Program-made: the position numbers and the translations under genes
Shown: positions 15,437 to 23,806 of the stretch, in pieces
How positions within the stretch are numbered: position 1 is the stretch's first letter
Layout of the letters: each line of letters starts with the position of its first letter
NCBI GenBank assembly: GCA_964643965.1
Contig: CAZXVH010000012.1
Coordinates: forward strand, 9,735 to 73,734
Origin: GCA-2746795 sp964643965
GTDB lineage: Bacteria > Chloroflexota > Anaerolineae > Promineifilales > Promineifilaceae
Reading direction: 5' to 3'
Length of the DNA: 64,000 bases
Notes under the pieces: model-generated
Seen by the model: the letters and a program-made list of their open reading frames with translations, nothing else
Told to the model about the DNA's origin: nothing
Database searches by the model: none

Positions 15437-18237
15437 GGCCGCGTCACCGTGGTTAAAGGATAGAGGTCATCGGCCTGCGCTGCGCCGTTGGCAAGAACCG
15501 GCAGGCGCACGCCATCGTCAGGATTGTAGAAGCCGATTTTTAAGGCATATTGGCCCGGCTCCGCGTTGGCCGGCAGCCTGAGCGTGAATGTGTCGGTGAT
15601 GACTTCGCCCTTCCGCCAGCCGTTGGGGGGACGCAAATTATTGCCTGGAACTCGATCTTCCTGGGCTACGATCTCGCCTGTTTCCGCCGAAACCAGATGC
15701 ACAAAGACCAATGCCGGATTGATTGGCGCGTCCTTTGCCTGCCAGACCAATGTGAGATCAAGCTGTTCTGGAGTTGGTTGGTCTAAGGCATAACCATGCA
15801 GGGAAATGGCCGGGCCAAATGTAGCGTCAGCAGGGGTGATACCGGTGGGCAGGTCTGTGATCAACGGCCAGGCGACCACCTCCACCATCCCGGATTTATT
15901 TTGCGCTGTAGACCAGGGTCTCCAAAACGGCCGTGCGCCCACTACCTGCTCACCGCTCAAGACCCGCCAGGTTAACTGGTACTGTCCCGGCGCTATCTCC
16001 GGTGGAAAATAAAGGCCGCTGGGGGTCATGAGCAGGGTATTACCGGGCCACTCTGCCAGCCATTCCGGAGCGATGCGGCCGCTCTCCTGGCTGACTGCCG
16101 CGCCGTCCGACCCCACCAGGCGCAGTTCATAACGCAAATCATCGGTTTCCAACGACGCCGGAGCCTGCCAATACATCGTCAAAGGCAGCGCGTGACCCGG
16201 CCGAATTTTCGCCTCAGGCATGGCCCAACCGGATAACTGCAAGCCATTGTCAAAGGTAAGGCGTTTGTCAATGTGGAAGGGATCGTCGGTTTCCGAAACC
16301 GGCAGCGGTTGGCTGGCTGTGCCGGCAATAGTCAGGTGGGAAACAGGCTGTAATTCGCCTAAAGCTGTGCGCCCATTCTCGCCTAGAGGGCGCAGTAACA
16401 GGGTGTAGTCGCCGGGCGGCAGACCCAGCGGCAGGGCGAGATGGTAAGGAATTGGGGTCAGGCTGGCGGGCGACCAATCGGGATCATAAGGGGGGTAAAA
16501 CGGCCGTTGCTCCGTCAGCCAGGTTTTTCCAGCGCTGTCTTGCAAAACAAACTGCACGGCCAACTCATCGGCCGACGCTAAAGCCGTTTGCCAATATAAA
16601 GAGAGCCACAGCGTGGAACCGGCGGTGGGCTGATCGGCGGCCAGGTCAATGCCGCGCAAGATGGGGGCGTCAGGCCAGCGCCGTTCGAGCGGAGCGCCAT
16701 CTGCCCGCAATTGGCTGAAGGCCAGCGCTTCAACGACGCCATTTTGGCTGAATTCGCGGCGCTGATCCACCTGGAGCAGGTTGTTTTCCAGCCAGGTTTG
16801 CACCAACCGTTCATCGTCCCGGCCGTCGGCGGGGGGGTCTGTGACCAACCAGATGCGGTCGTACTGCCGGGTCAGCGCTACCAACTCGGGGTCTTCCGCC
16901 TGGGCGGGATGAGGGTATCGGGGAACGGCCGTTACCGGTAAATCGTCGCGTTGTTGATAATGGGCATGGAAGGGCAGCATGACGGCGTTGTTGTAGACCA
17001 CGACATCCTTTTCTCCGGCCGTTTGCTCAATATAGCGGATGAGCGCCCGGAAATCATCTTTGGCGTAGCGGCTGGGCTGCGCATAAAGATTGGTAAGCGC
17101 CCAGGCCGGCCCCACAAAGATAAGCGCCAGGCTCAAGACGCCCCCGATTGCCCACAGCGCCCGCCGTCCCTTTTTCTGTCGTCCTGCTTGCCCCCAGACA
17201 AACAGGACGCCCCAGGCGGTCAGCAAAATAAAGGCGGGGCTGCCGCCGATGATGTGGCGCACTCCCTGGTACATCGGCTTAAACAGGTAAGAGCCGACCA
17301 TCAGGCCAAACACGACCGCCAGCAGATAGCTCAACAAAAAAGCGCGACATTGCCAGGAACCGGCTGCGTAAAGCCCCAAAAGCAGCAAAATGAGCGATAG
17401 AGCAGCCAGCAGGGTGATGGCTATCTGGCTAAAATCGACGGTCACCCCCAGGCTGAAAAAACGGACCACGTCTTGCAGCATGGTCAACGGCCGCACGTAA
17501 TAAAAATTGGCTTCGGCGCCACTAAACAGGCGCGGAATGGTGTAGGGAACCAGCGGAATGGCTGCCAGCAGCCCTATCAGGCCCACGCCGATGATGAGTT
17601 TTTTCTGCCCATGCTGCCACAGCAGGCCCACCCCAAAAAGCGCTTGGACGGCTATGATGAAAACGGCCGTGTAGTGAGTATAGAAGGCCAGCCCCGCCAA
17701 AAGCAGGTACAAGATTAGCGAACGCACCAGGGGCGCACCCGTTAAGGCTCGCCACAGCACATAGCTGGCCGCCGCCAGCAGCAGCACAAAGAGCGTGTAC
17801 ATGCGGGCTTCGTTGGCATACCAGATTTGCAGGGGATTAACGGCCGTTAACATCGCCGCCATCATACCCAACCCCTTGCCCCGCAGCCGTCGCCCAAATT
17901 GGTACAGCAGTGGAACCAACAGCACCCCCGCCAACACCGAGGGAAAGCGGTAGGAAAAATCAGACTCTCCCCATAACGGCCGTGTCACATGAATTATCAA
18001 GTAGTAGAAAGGAGGGTGTGTATCCTTCGTCACCACATCCTGGATGACCACATCATTGCGCAAAATTTGAGGCACGGAATAACTGGCTCGCAGCGGCGTC
18101 AACGCCTCATCCGTCCAAAAGCTAAACGCATCAATATTGATCAGCCGCAGCCCAAACGCCGCCCAAATCATCAGAAGCAAAGCGGTATAAATGAACCAAC
18201 GCCTGCTAAAAAAGTCTTCCGCTTTTTTCATATACAT
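15433..18237 (-). CDS. GT39-like membrane glycosyltransferase with three beta modules
   Basis: About 934 residues from the ATG at 18237, chosen because GGAAAAG lies 6 bases upstream and because everything further upstream in the frame is tandem repeat and N gap. First helix W-F-I-Y-T-A-L-L-L-M, then F-W-T-D-E-A-L-T (acidic pair in loop 1) and D-T-H-P-P-F-Y-Y, the classic GT39 H-P-P-x-Y motif. Membrane domain to about residue 400; then Y-P-H-P-A-Q-A-E-D-P and three beta-sandwich modules, the last being V-F-V-H-L-V-S-A-E-T-G with P-P-N-G-W-R-K-G-E. First gene of the four-gene block. Confidence 0.82.
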   Translation of the reverse strand: MYMKKAEDFFSRRWFIYTALLLMIWAAFGLRLINIDAFSFWTDEALTPLRASYSVPQILRNDVVIQDVVTKDTHPPFYYLIIHVTRPLWGESDFSYRFPSVLAGVLLVPLLYQFGRRLRGKGLGMMAAMLTAVNPLQIWYANEARMYTLFVLLLAAASYVLWRALTGAPLVRSLILYLLLAGLAFYTHYTAVFIIAVQALFGVGLLWQHGQKKLIIGVGLIGLLAAIPLVPYTIPRLFSGAEANFYYVRPLTMLQDVVRFFSLGVTVDFSQIAITLLAALSLILLLLGLYAAGSWQCRAFLLSYLLAVVFGLMVGSYLFKPMYQGVRHIIGGSPAFILLTAWGVLFVWGQAGRQKKGRRALWAIGGVLSLALIFVGPAWALTNLYAQPSRYAKDDFRALIRYIEQTAGEKDVVVYNNAVMLPFHAHYQQRDDLPVTAVPRYPHPAQAEDPELVALTRQYDRIWLVTDPPADGRDDERLVQTWLENNLLQVDQRREFSQNGVVEALAFSQLRADGAPLERRWPDAPILRGIDLAADQPTAGSTLWLSLYWQTALASADELAVQFVLQDSAGKTWLTEQRPFYPPYDPDWSPASLTPIPYHLALPLGLPPGDYTLLLRPLGENGRTALGELQPVSHLTIAGTASQPLPVSETDDPFHIDKRLTFDNGLQLSGWAMPEAKIRPGHALPLTMYWQAPASLETDDLRYELRLVGSDGAAVSQESGRIAPEWLAEWPGNTLLMTPSGLYFPPEIAPGQYQLTWRVLSGEQVVGARPFWRPWSTAQNKSGMVEVVAWPLITDLPTGITPADATFGPAISLHGYALDQPTPEQLDLTLVWQAKDAPINPALVFVHLVSAETGEIVAQEDRVPGNNLRPPNGWRKGEVITDTFTLRLPANAEPGQYALKIGFYNPDDGVRLPVLANGAAQADDLYPLTTVTRP

Positions 18238-18372
18238 CCATATCTTTTCCAAATGGATACCGGCATAAGTATAGCCAACCTGTTTCATCTTGCACTTCAA
18301 ACGCAGGCGAACGTCTGCTAAACTGGCAACTTGGGTTAAGTGATGACATAGAGTCCACGGAGGAGGCGCAGG

Positions 18373-18770
18373 GCGGACAGGCTGTCCGCGCTCCCAGCTT
18401 TCTCGTAAATGAGGGGGCGGACAAGCTGTCCGCGCTCCCAGCTTTCTCGTAAATGAGGGGGCGGACAAGCTGTCCGCGCTCCCAGCCTTCTTGTAAATGG
18501 AGGGGCGGACAAGCTGTCCGCGCTCCCAGCCTTCTTGTAAATGGAGGGGGCGGACAAGATGTCCGCGCTCCCAGCCTTCTTGTAAATGAAGGGGCGGACA
18601 AGATGTCCGCGCTCNNNNNNNNNNNNNNNNNNNNNNNNNNNNNNNNNNNNNNNNNNNNNNNNNNNNNNNNNNNNNNNNNNNNNNNNNNNNNNNNNNNNNN
18701 NNNNNNNNNNNNNNTGTCCGCGCTCCCAGCCTTCTTGTAAATGAAGGGGCGGACAAGATGTCCGCGCTCC
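18373..18770. repeat. 44-bp tandem repeat with internal hairpin and 100-N gap
   Basis: Units start at 18373, 18417, 18461, 18505, 18550 and 18594 (44, 44, 44, 45, 44 bases apart), then 100 N (18615-18714), then at least one more unit. Each unit holds the inverted repeat GCGGACA-AGC-TGTCCGC (or AGA in the loop) followed by a conserved tail containing GCTCCCAGCCTTC. As 44 is not a multiple of 3 the array is not protein coding. The true copy number is hidden by the gap. Confidence 0.95.
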
Positions 18771-18912
18771 TATTTTCATTTATCGTGGTGCACCGTCGTC
18801 CAGGGGAATTCCTCTGTGTAACTCTGTCTAAATTCTTATGCTCCGTGTAATTGCAGCGGGTTTAAACGTCGGATTGAATCAAATTGAGGTTTGCTGCGCC
18901 GTTTGTGAATTG

Positions 18913-18942
18913 TTGGACAAAAGGATAGCCCTAGGGTATTAT
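18913..18942 (+). promoter_or_regulatory. Possible promoter of the F1 ATP synthase operon
   Basis: TTGGAC, 18-base spacer, TATTAT, about 200 bases before atpA. The rest of 18771-19146 shows no gene: only short frames without ribosome sites. Confidence 0.35.
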
Positions 18943-19146
18943 CTTTTATCCTGCCAGGAGTATGTTTATGGCAGAAAATTCCCACTTTAAGTAAGCATAA
19001 CATTCGCTCAGGCGCATGGACCACAAACAATTCATGGCATTATTCAAGCTCGGGAATAATATAAATTATCAGGTGAAAACGGGAAACAACAGTCTTGAAA
19101 CTGTTTGTATCTTTTAATAACATGTGTGTATCGAGGAGGTTGGTGA

Positions 19147-20820
19147 ATGACAACCCTTGCCCCAGACTTCAAAAATATAGCTGATTCGCTTCTGGAGCAA
19201 ATTCAGGATTTTGACCGCAAGGTAGAAGCGCGCAGCGTCGGTAACGTCATCTCCGTGGGGGATGGTGTGGCTTTCGTAGATGGCCTGGCTGATGTCAAGG
19301 CCAGTGAGTTGGTCGAATTTAGCAACGGCGTGGCCGGTCTGGTCCTCAACCTGGAACCAGACGTGGTTGGCGTTGTTATTATGGGCAATTATGCCACCAT
19401 CGAAGTGGGTGATGAAGTGCGCTCGACCGGACGCATCGCTTCTGTGCCCGTGGGCGATGCCCTGATTGGTCGCGTCGTCGATGGCCTGGGTAAGCCCATT
19501 GATGGCAAAGGCACCCTGGGCACGAAAAAGGTGCGCCCGGTGGAACGAGTGGCCCCCGGCGTGATTGAGCGCAAAGGTGTGGATACGCCTGTGCAAACCG
19601 GCGTCATGGCCATTGACTCGATGTTCCCCATCGGCCGGGGTCAGCGCGAATTGATCATTGGCGATCGGCAGACCGGTAAAACGGCCATTTGCCTGGATAC
19701 CATTATCAACCAGAAGGGCCTGGATATGGTCTGCATTTATGTGGCTATCGGTCAACGTATTGGTCAGGTAGCGCAGGTCGTCGATATCCTGGAAAAGTAT
19801 GGCGCTATGGATTACACCGTAGTGGTGGTCGCTGGCGCTTCGGATCCGGCGCCCATGCAATATTTTGCCCCTTATGCCGGCTGCGCCATTGGCGAGGAAT
19901 TCATGGACCAAGGCAGAGATGCCCTGGTTATTTATGATGATCTTTCCAAACATGCCTGGGCTTACCGCCAAATGTCGCTTATCTTGCGCCGGCCGCCCGG
20001 CCGTGAAGCGTATCCCGGTGATATTTTCTCGCTGCACAGCCGTTTATTGGAACGGGCTGTGCGTATGCGCGATGAATGGGTTATCGTGGAAAAAGGCACA
20101 GAGGTAACGGCCGATACGACTGCCGGCGTCGATGGCAAATTATATTTCGGCAATCTGCAAGAAGAGCATATCGAAGCGGGACTCAAAGCTTTAGGCGACC
20201 CGGATAAATATGATGTTAAGAAGATTCCGGGCACAGGCGGCTCTCTAACAGCGTTGCCCATCATTGAGACGCTCTTGGGCGACGTGTCTGCCTATATCCC
20301 CACCAATGTCATCTCCATTACCGACGGCCAGATCTTCCTGGAAACGGACTTGTTTAACGCGGGTCAGCGGCCGGCTATCAATACCGGCCTTTCAGTGTCT
20401 CGTGTCGGCAGTGCGGCGCAGAAGAAGGCGATGAGTAAAGTCTCCAGTGGTTTGAAGGCAGACCTGTCGCAGTACCGCGAATTGGCCGCCTTTGCCCAGT
20501 TTGGCTCGGATTTAGATGCTTCCACGCAGCGGCAGTTGAATCGGGGTGAGCGGCTCATGGAACTGTTGAAGCAGCCGCAGTACAGTCCACTGCCCTTGCA
20601 TCATCAGGTGGCGCTTATTTTTGCGGGCGCCCGTGGTTATATGGACAATGTGCCGGTGAAAGAAATAGCGCAGTTCTCGGCGGATCTGGTGCGTTACATC
20701 GACACCTCTCACCCGGAAGTGGTCAGGCCGATTATTGAAACTGGCGCCTGGAATGCTGACATTGAGAATGCGTTAAAAACGGCCGTTGAAGAATTCAAAT
20801 CCGGTTATACACCAGCGTAA
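19147..20820 (+). CDS. atpA: F1 ATP synthase alpha subunit
   Basis: Nucleotide-binding non-catalytic subunit of the F1 head. Walker A G-D-R-Q-T-G-K-T lies near residue 173, and V-I-Y-D-D-L-S-K-H-A near 262 is the Walker B region (usual form D-D-L-S-K-Q-A). R-R-P-P-G-R-E-A-Y-P-G-D and the arginine-finger stretch S-R-V-G-S-A-A-Q are intact. 557 residues, about 50 longer than common AtpA. The excess sits between R-L-L-E-R-A (about residue 300) and G-G-S-L-T-A-L-P (about 363), where an acidic segment with E-V-T-A-D-T-T-A-G-V-D-G is inserted. Strong ribosome site GAGGAGG. The gene upstream should be atpH but is not present here. Confidence 0.97.
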   Translation: MTTLAPDFKNIADSLLEQIQDFDRKVEARSVGNVISVGDGVAFVDGLADVKASELVEFSNGVAGLVLNLEPDVVGVVIMGNYATIEVGDEVRSTGRIASVPVGDALIGRVVDGLGKPIDGKGTLGTKKVRPVERVAPGVIERKGVDTPVQTGVMAIDSMFPIGRGQRELIIGDRQTGKTAICLDTIINQKGLDMVCIYVAIGQRIGQVAQVVDILEKYGAMDYTVVVVAGASDPAPMQYFAPYAGCAIGEEFMDQGRDALVIYDDLSKHAWAYRQMSLILRRPPGREAYPGDIFSLHSRLLERAVRMRDEWVIVEKGTEVTADTTAGVDGKLYFGNLQEEHIEAGLKALGDPDKYDVKKIPGTGGSLTALPIIETLLGDVSAYIPTNVISITDGQIFLETDLFNAGQRPAINTGLSVSRVGSAAQKKAMSKVSSGLKADLSQYRELAAFAQFGSDLDASTQRQLNRGERLMELLKQPQYSPLPLHHQVALIFAGARGYMDNVPVKEIAQFSADLVRYIDTSHPEVVRPIIETGAWNADIENALKTAVEEFKSGYTPA

Positions 20821-20893
20821 CCGTGTCACTGGTTGAGTGATTTGTGTTTATAAGCTGATTAAGCACGTCAACACGTAAACACAGGAGACACAG

Positions 20894-21793
20894 ATGGCTA
20901 CTGAACGCGAACTAAATAAACGCATCAAAAGTATCAAGAATATTTCACAGGTCACGAGCGCCTTGGCGACCGTTTCAGCTTCCAAAGCCAGCCGCGCCCA
21001 ACGCCAGGTAGAAGCCACCCGCGCGTATGCCGGCAAATCCTTCGAAATACTGAATAATTTGGCCTCGCAGAAAGATGTAGGCCACCCTTTACTAACAGCT
21101 CGGGATGAGATTAAAACCACGGCGCTCATCCTCATCACCGGAGATCGGGGGCTGTGCGGCGCCTACAATACCAACATCGTCAGCCGCGCCGAAGCCTTTA
21201 CTCGAGCGTTACCCACCCCCTGCGAAGCCATCACCATTGGTCGCAAAGGGCGAGACCTGATGATTCGTCGTGGCTATAATGTCATCGCCACCTTCGATAA
21301 CATCCCCGATACCCCTTCCATTCTTGATATTCTGCCCATTGCCCAAATCGTCACAGATGATTATTTGAGTGGAAAATATGATCAAGTTTTTATAGCCTAC
21401 ACAGATTACGTCAACTTGATCATTCGCCAACCCGCTGTCAAGCAACTATTGCCCTTGCGGCCGTTAGATTTTGAAGGGATGGCCGCGGCAGACTACGTAA
21501 AAAGTGTAGACCTCACAGGCGTCTCTGAGCGGGTTTATTTATATGAACCCCAACCGGAAGCCTTACTCGACGTAATTGTCCCCCGCTTCACACAGTTACA
21601 GATTTACCAATCTGTGTTAGAAGCATTAGCCAGTGAACACAGCGCCCGCATGGTCGCCATGAATAATGCCACCGATAATGCGGCAGAACTGGTAGAATTA
21701 TTGACACTAGAACGAAATAAAGCGCGGCAGGCCAGCATCACCAGCGAAATTTTAGATATCGTGGGTGGCGCAGAAGCCTTAAAAGGATCGTAA
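20894..21793 (+). CDS. atpG: F1 ATP synthase gamma subunit
   Basis: Central rotor shaft of F1. The N-terminal helix R-I-K-S-I-K-N-I-S-Q-V-T-S-A-L and the C-terminal helix S-E-H-S-A-R-M-V-A-M-N-N-A-T-D-N-A are the two conserved ends that form the coiled-coil shaft; I-T-G-D-R-G-L-C-G-A-Y-N-T-N is the conserved central motif. 299 residues, normal length. GGAG ribosome site 8 bases before the ATG. Follows atpA by 73 bases and precedes atpD by 13. Confidence 0.97.
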   Translation: MATERELNKRIKSIKNISQVTSALATVSASKASRAQRQVEATRAYAGKSFEILNNLASQKDVGHPLLTARDEIKTTALILITGDRGLCGAYNTNIVSRAEAFTRALPTPCEAITIGRKGRDLMIRRGYNVIATFDNIPDTPSILDILPIAQIVTDDYLSGKYDQVFIAYTDYVNLIIRQPAVKQLLPLRPLDFEGMAAADYVKSVDLTGVSERVYLYEPQPEALLDVIVPRFTQLQIYQSVLEALASEHSARMVAMNNATDNAAELVELLTLERNKARQASITSEILDIVGGAEALKGS

Positions 21794-21806
21794 ACGGAGG
21801 AACTTT

Positions 21807-23201
21807 ATGGCTACTGGAAAAATATCAGCCATCCGTGGTGTAGTGGTTGACGTTGATTTTCCCGAAGGTGATTTACCTGAAATTTATGAAGCATTGGATG
21901 TAGAAGGACCGAGTGGTAATCTCATTCTCGAAGTCCAACAGCAGTTAAGCGGCAGTACTGTGCGTACCGTCGCTATGGGCACCACAGACGGCTTGCCCCG
22001 AGGGGTAGCGGCGGTCAGTACCGGTGGTCCCATCAAAGTGCCGGTGGGTCCAGTCACTCTGGGGCGTATCTTCAACGTCGTCGGTGAAGCGGTTGACGGT
22101 CGGGAAACCCCTAAGTCGGATTTTTATTATCCCATTCACCGGGATGCGCCCGTTTTTGAAGATCAAAGCACCAAAGCGGAAACCTTTGAAACCGGCATGA
22201 AAGTGATCGATCTCATCGCCCCCTTTATTCGCGGCGGTAAAACAGGCATTTATGGCGGCGCGGGTGTGGGCAAAACAGTCACCATTGCGGAACTGATTCG
22301 CTCGGTGGCTCGTGAACATGCCGGCGTGTCAATTTTTGCTGGCGTGGGTGAGCGTACTCGTGAAGGCACCGACCTCTACTACGAAATGCAAGAATATGGC
22401 GTACAAGACTCGGTGGCTATGGTCTTTGGCCAGATGAATGAAACGCCGGGGGTACGTTTGCGCGTCGCCCTCACCGGCTTGGCTATGGCGGAATATTTCC
22501 GCGATGAAGGGCGTGATGTGCTGCTGTTCATTGACAATATCTTCCGCTACGTTTTGGCCGGTTCTGAAATGTCGGCGTTGTTGGGGCGTATGCCCAGCGC
22601 TGTGGGGTATCAACCTACCCTGGCTTCTGAAATGGGGGCGTTGCAAGAGCGCATCACCTCCACCAGGACAGGTTCCATCACCTCTATGCAAGCCATCTAC
22701 GTGCCGGCCGATGACTATTCCGACCCGGCGCCGGTGGCTACCTTTGCCCATCTCGACGCCAGCTTGACGCTGGATCGAAATGTATTTGCCAAAGGTATTT
22801 TCCCGGCCGTGGATCCGCTGGCCTCTTCCAGCCGGGCGCTTCAGCCGGATATTGTGGGTGAAGAACATTACAATACCGCCCGGGAAGTGAAGCGTGTTCT
22901 GCAAACATACAATGACCTGCAAGACATCATCGCCATCCTCGGTATTGACGAATTGAGCGAAGATCAGAAATTATTGGTGACCCGGGCGCGTAAAATTGAA
23001 CGCTTCTTGGGGCAGCCGATGTTTGTGGCCGAGAAATTCCATGGTTTGAATGGACAGTACGTGCCCATTGCGGAAACGGTACGTGGTTTCCGGGAAATCT
23101 TGGATGGCAAGCATGACGACTTGCCGGAACAGGCTTTCTATATGATCGGTACGATTGATCAGGCAGTGGAGAAAGCAGGACGGATGCGTGCTGACGCATA
23201 A
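21807..23201 (+). CDS. atpD: F1 ATP synthase beta subunit (catalytic)
   Basis: Catalytic subunit, 464 residues. Walker A G-G-A-G-V-G-K-T, then A-G-V-G-E-R-T-R-E-G with the catalytic Glu, V-L-L-F-I-D-N-I-F-R (Walker B) and G-R-M-P-S-A-V-G-Y-Q-P-T. The C-terminus has the usual F-L-G-Q-P-M-F-V-A-E-K-F. The ribosome site GGAGG sits in the 13-base gap after atpG, so translation is probably coupled. The 138-base gap before atpC is unusually long and repeat-filled. Confidence 0.98.
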   Translation: MATGKISAIRGVVVDVDFPEGDLPEIYEALDVEGPSGNLILEVQQQLSGSTVRTVAMGTTDGLPRGVAAVSTGGPIKVPVGPVTLGRIFNVVGEAVDGRETPKSDFYYPIHRDAPVFEDQSTKAETFETGMKVIDLIAPFIRGGKTGIYGGAGVGKTVTIAELIRSVAREHAGVSIFAGVGERTREGTDLYYEMQEYGVQDSVAMVFGQMNETPGVRLRVALTGLAMAEYFRDEGRDVLLFIDNIFRYVLAGSEMSALLGRMPSAVGYQPTLASEMGALQERITSTRTGSITSMQAIYVPADDYSDPAPVATFAHLDASLTLDRNVFAKGIFPAVDPLASSSRALQPDIVGEEHYNTAREVKRVLQTYNDLQDIIAILGIDELSEDQKLLVTRARKIERFLGQPMFVAEKFHGLNGQYVPIAETVRGFREILDGKHDDLPEQAFYMIGTIDQAVEKAGRMRADA

Positions 23202-23231
23202 AATAATAAGCGTGTAATGTTGGACATGGCG

Positions 23232-23254
23232 CATTTTATGCAGCGCATAAAATG
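23232..23254 (+). other. Hairpin in the atpD-atpC spacer
   Basis: Perfect 10-bp stem CATTTTATGC / GCATAAAATG with a 3-nt loop. No T-run follows, so it is more likely an RNA stability or processing element than a terminator. Confidence 0.7.
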
Positions 23255-23294
23255 TGGCGCGTGATACGTGGTGCGTGATACGTGGTGCGTGTTT
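23255..23294. repeat. GTGATACGTGGTGC tandem repeat in the atpD-atpC spacer
   Basis: About two and a half direct copies of a 15-bp GCGTGATACGTGGT-type unit, directly after the hairpin and before atpC. Confidence 0.75.
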
Positions 23295-23339
23295 GAACTT
23301 CGTGCATGAGGCGTCACGCATTATGGTTTAGGTGAGATA

Positions 23340-23798
23340 ATGCCAATAACAGTTGAAATTGTGACACAAGAGCGCACGGTTTTTTCTGGCGAGGTAGATG
23401 CTGTCAATCTGCCGGGTTCAGAAGGGCGTTTGGGTATTTTGCCAAACCATTCCCCTCTGTTAACGACCTTGGGTTATGGTGAAGTGATTGTGCGCCAGGG
23501 CGACCAGGAAAATTACTTTGCCGTGGGTGGTGGTTTTGCTGAAATACAGCCTGAAAAAGTGATTGTATTGGCTGATTCGGCGGAACGCTCGGATGAGATT
23601 GATTTGGAACGCGCCCGACAGGCCCGTGAACGGGCGGAAACGATGATGAGAGAAGGCGTCCCAGAAGACCCAGATCGGTATGCCCAAATTCGGGCTTCGC
23701 TGGAACGAGCGCAGATTCGGATCAATGTGGCGCAGCGCCGCCGCCGCTCCACTGTTATGCCCACTGGTTTTCGCGATGAACGCGAAGACGAGAATTAG
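23340..23798 (+). CDS. atpC: F1 ATP synthase epsilon subunit
   Basis: Small stalk/regulatory subunit, 152 residues. N-terminal beta-sandwich with V-N-L-P-G-S-E-G-R-L-G-I-L-P-N-H-S-P-L, the family hallmark, then V-G-G-G-F-A-E-I and V-L-A-D-S-A-E-R before the two-helix C-terminal hairpin rich in Arg and Glu. About 15 residues longer at the C-terminus than the common form. Eight bases from mreB, so probably cotranscribed with it. Confidence 0.95.
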   Translation: MPITVEIVTQERTVFSGEVDAVNLPGSEGRLGILPNHSPLLTTLGYGEVIVRQGDQENYFAVGGGFAEIQPEKVIVLADSAERSDEIDLERARQARERAETMMREGVPEDPDRYAQIRASLERAQIRINVAQRRRRSTVMPTGFRDEREDEN

Positions 23799-23806
23799 GA
23801 ACGCCT

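Noticed and set aside
18238..18756. Long minus-strand frame extending the glycosyltransferase upstream
   Set aside because: It reads through tandem repeats and the N run and has no ribosome site; a good site and family N-terminus exist at 18237.
18373..18770. CRISPR-like array at 18.4-18.8 kb
   Set aside because: Units are 44 bp and directly adjacent; there are no unique spacers, no cas genes, and the whole unit repeats, so it is a tandem repeat.
19114..20037. 307-residue frame opposite atpA
   Set aside because: Antisense shadow of a strongly conserved gene; no ribosome site.
22329..22922. 197-residue frame opposite atpD
   Set aside because: Antisense shadow of a conserved gene.
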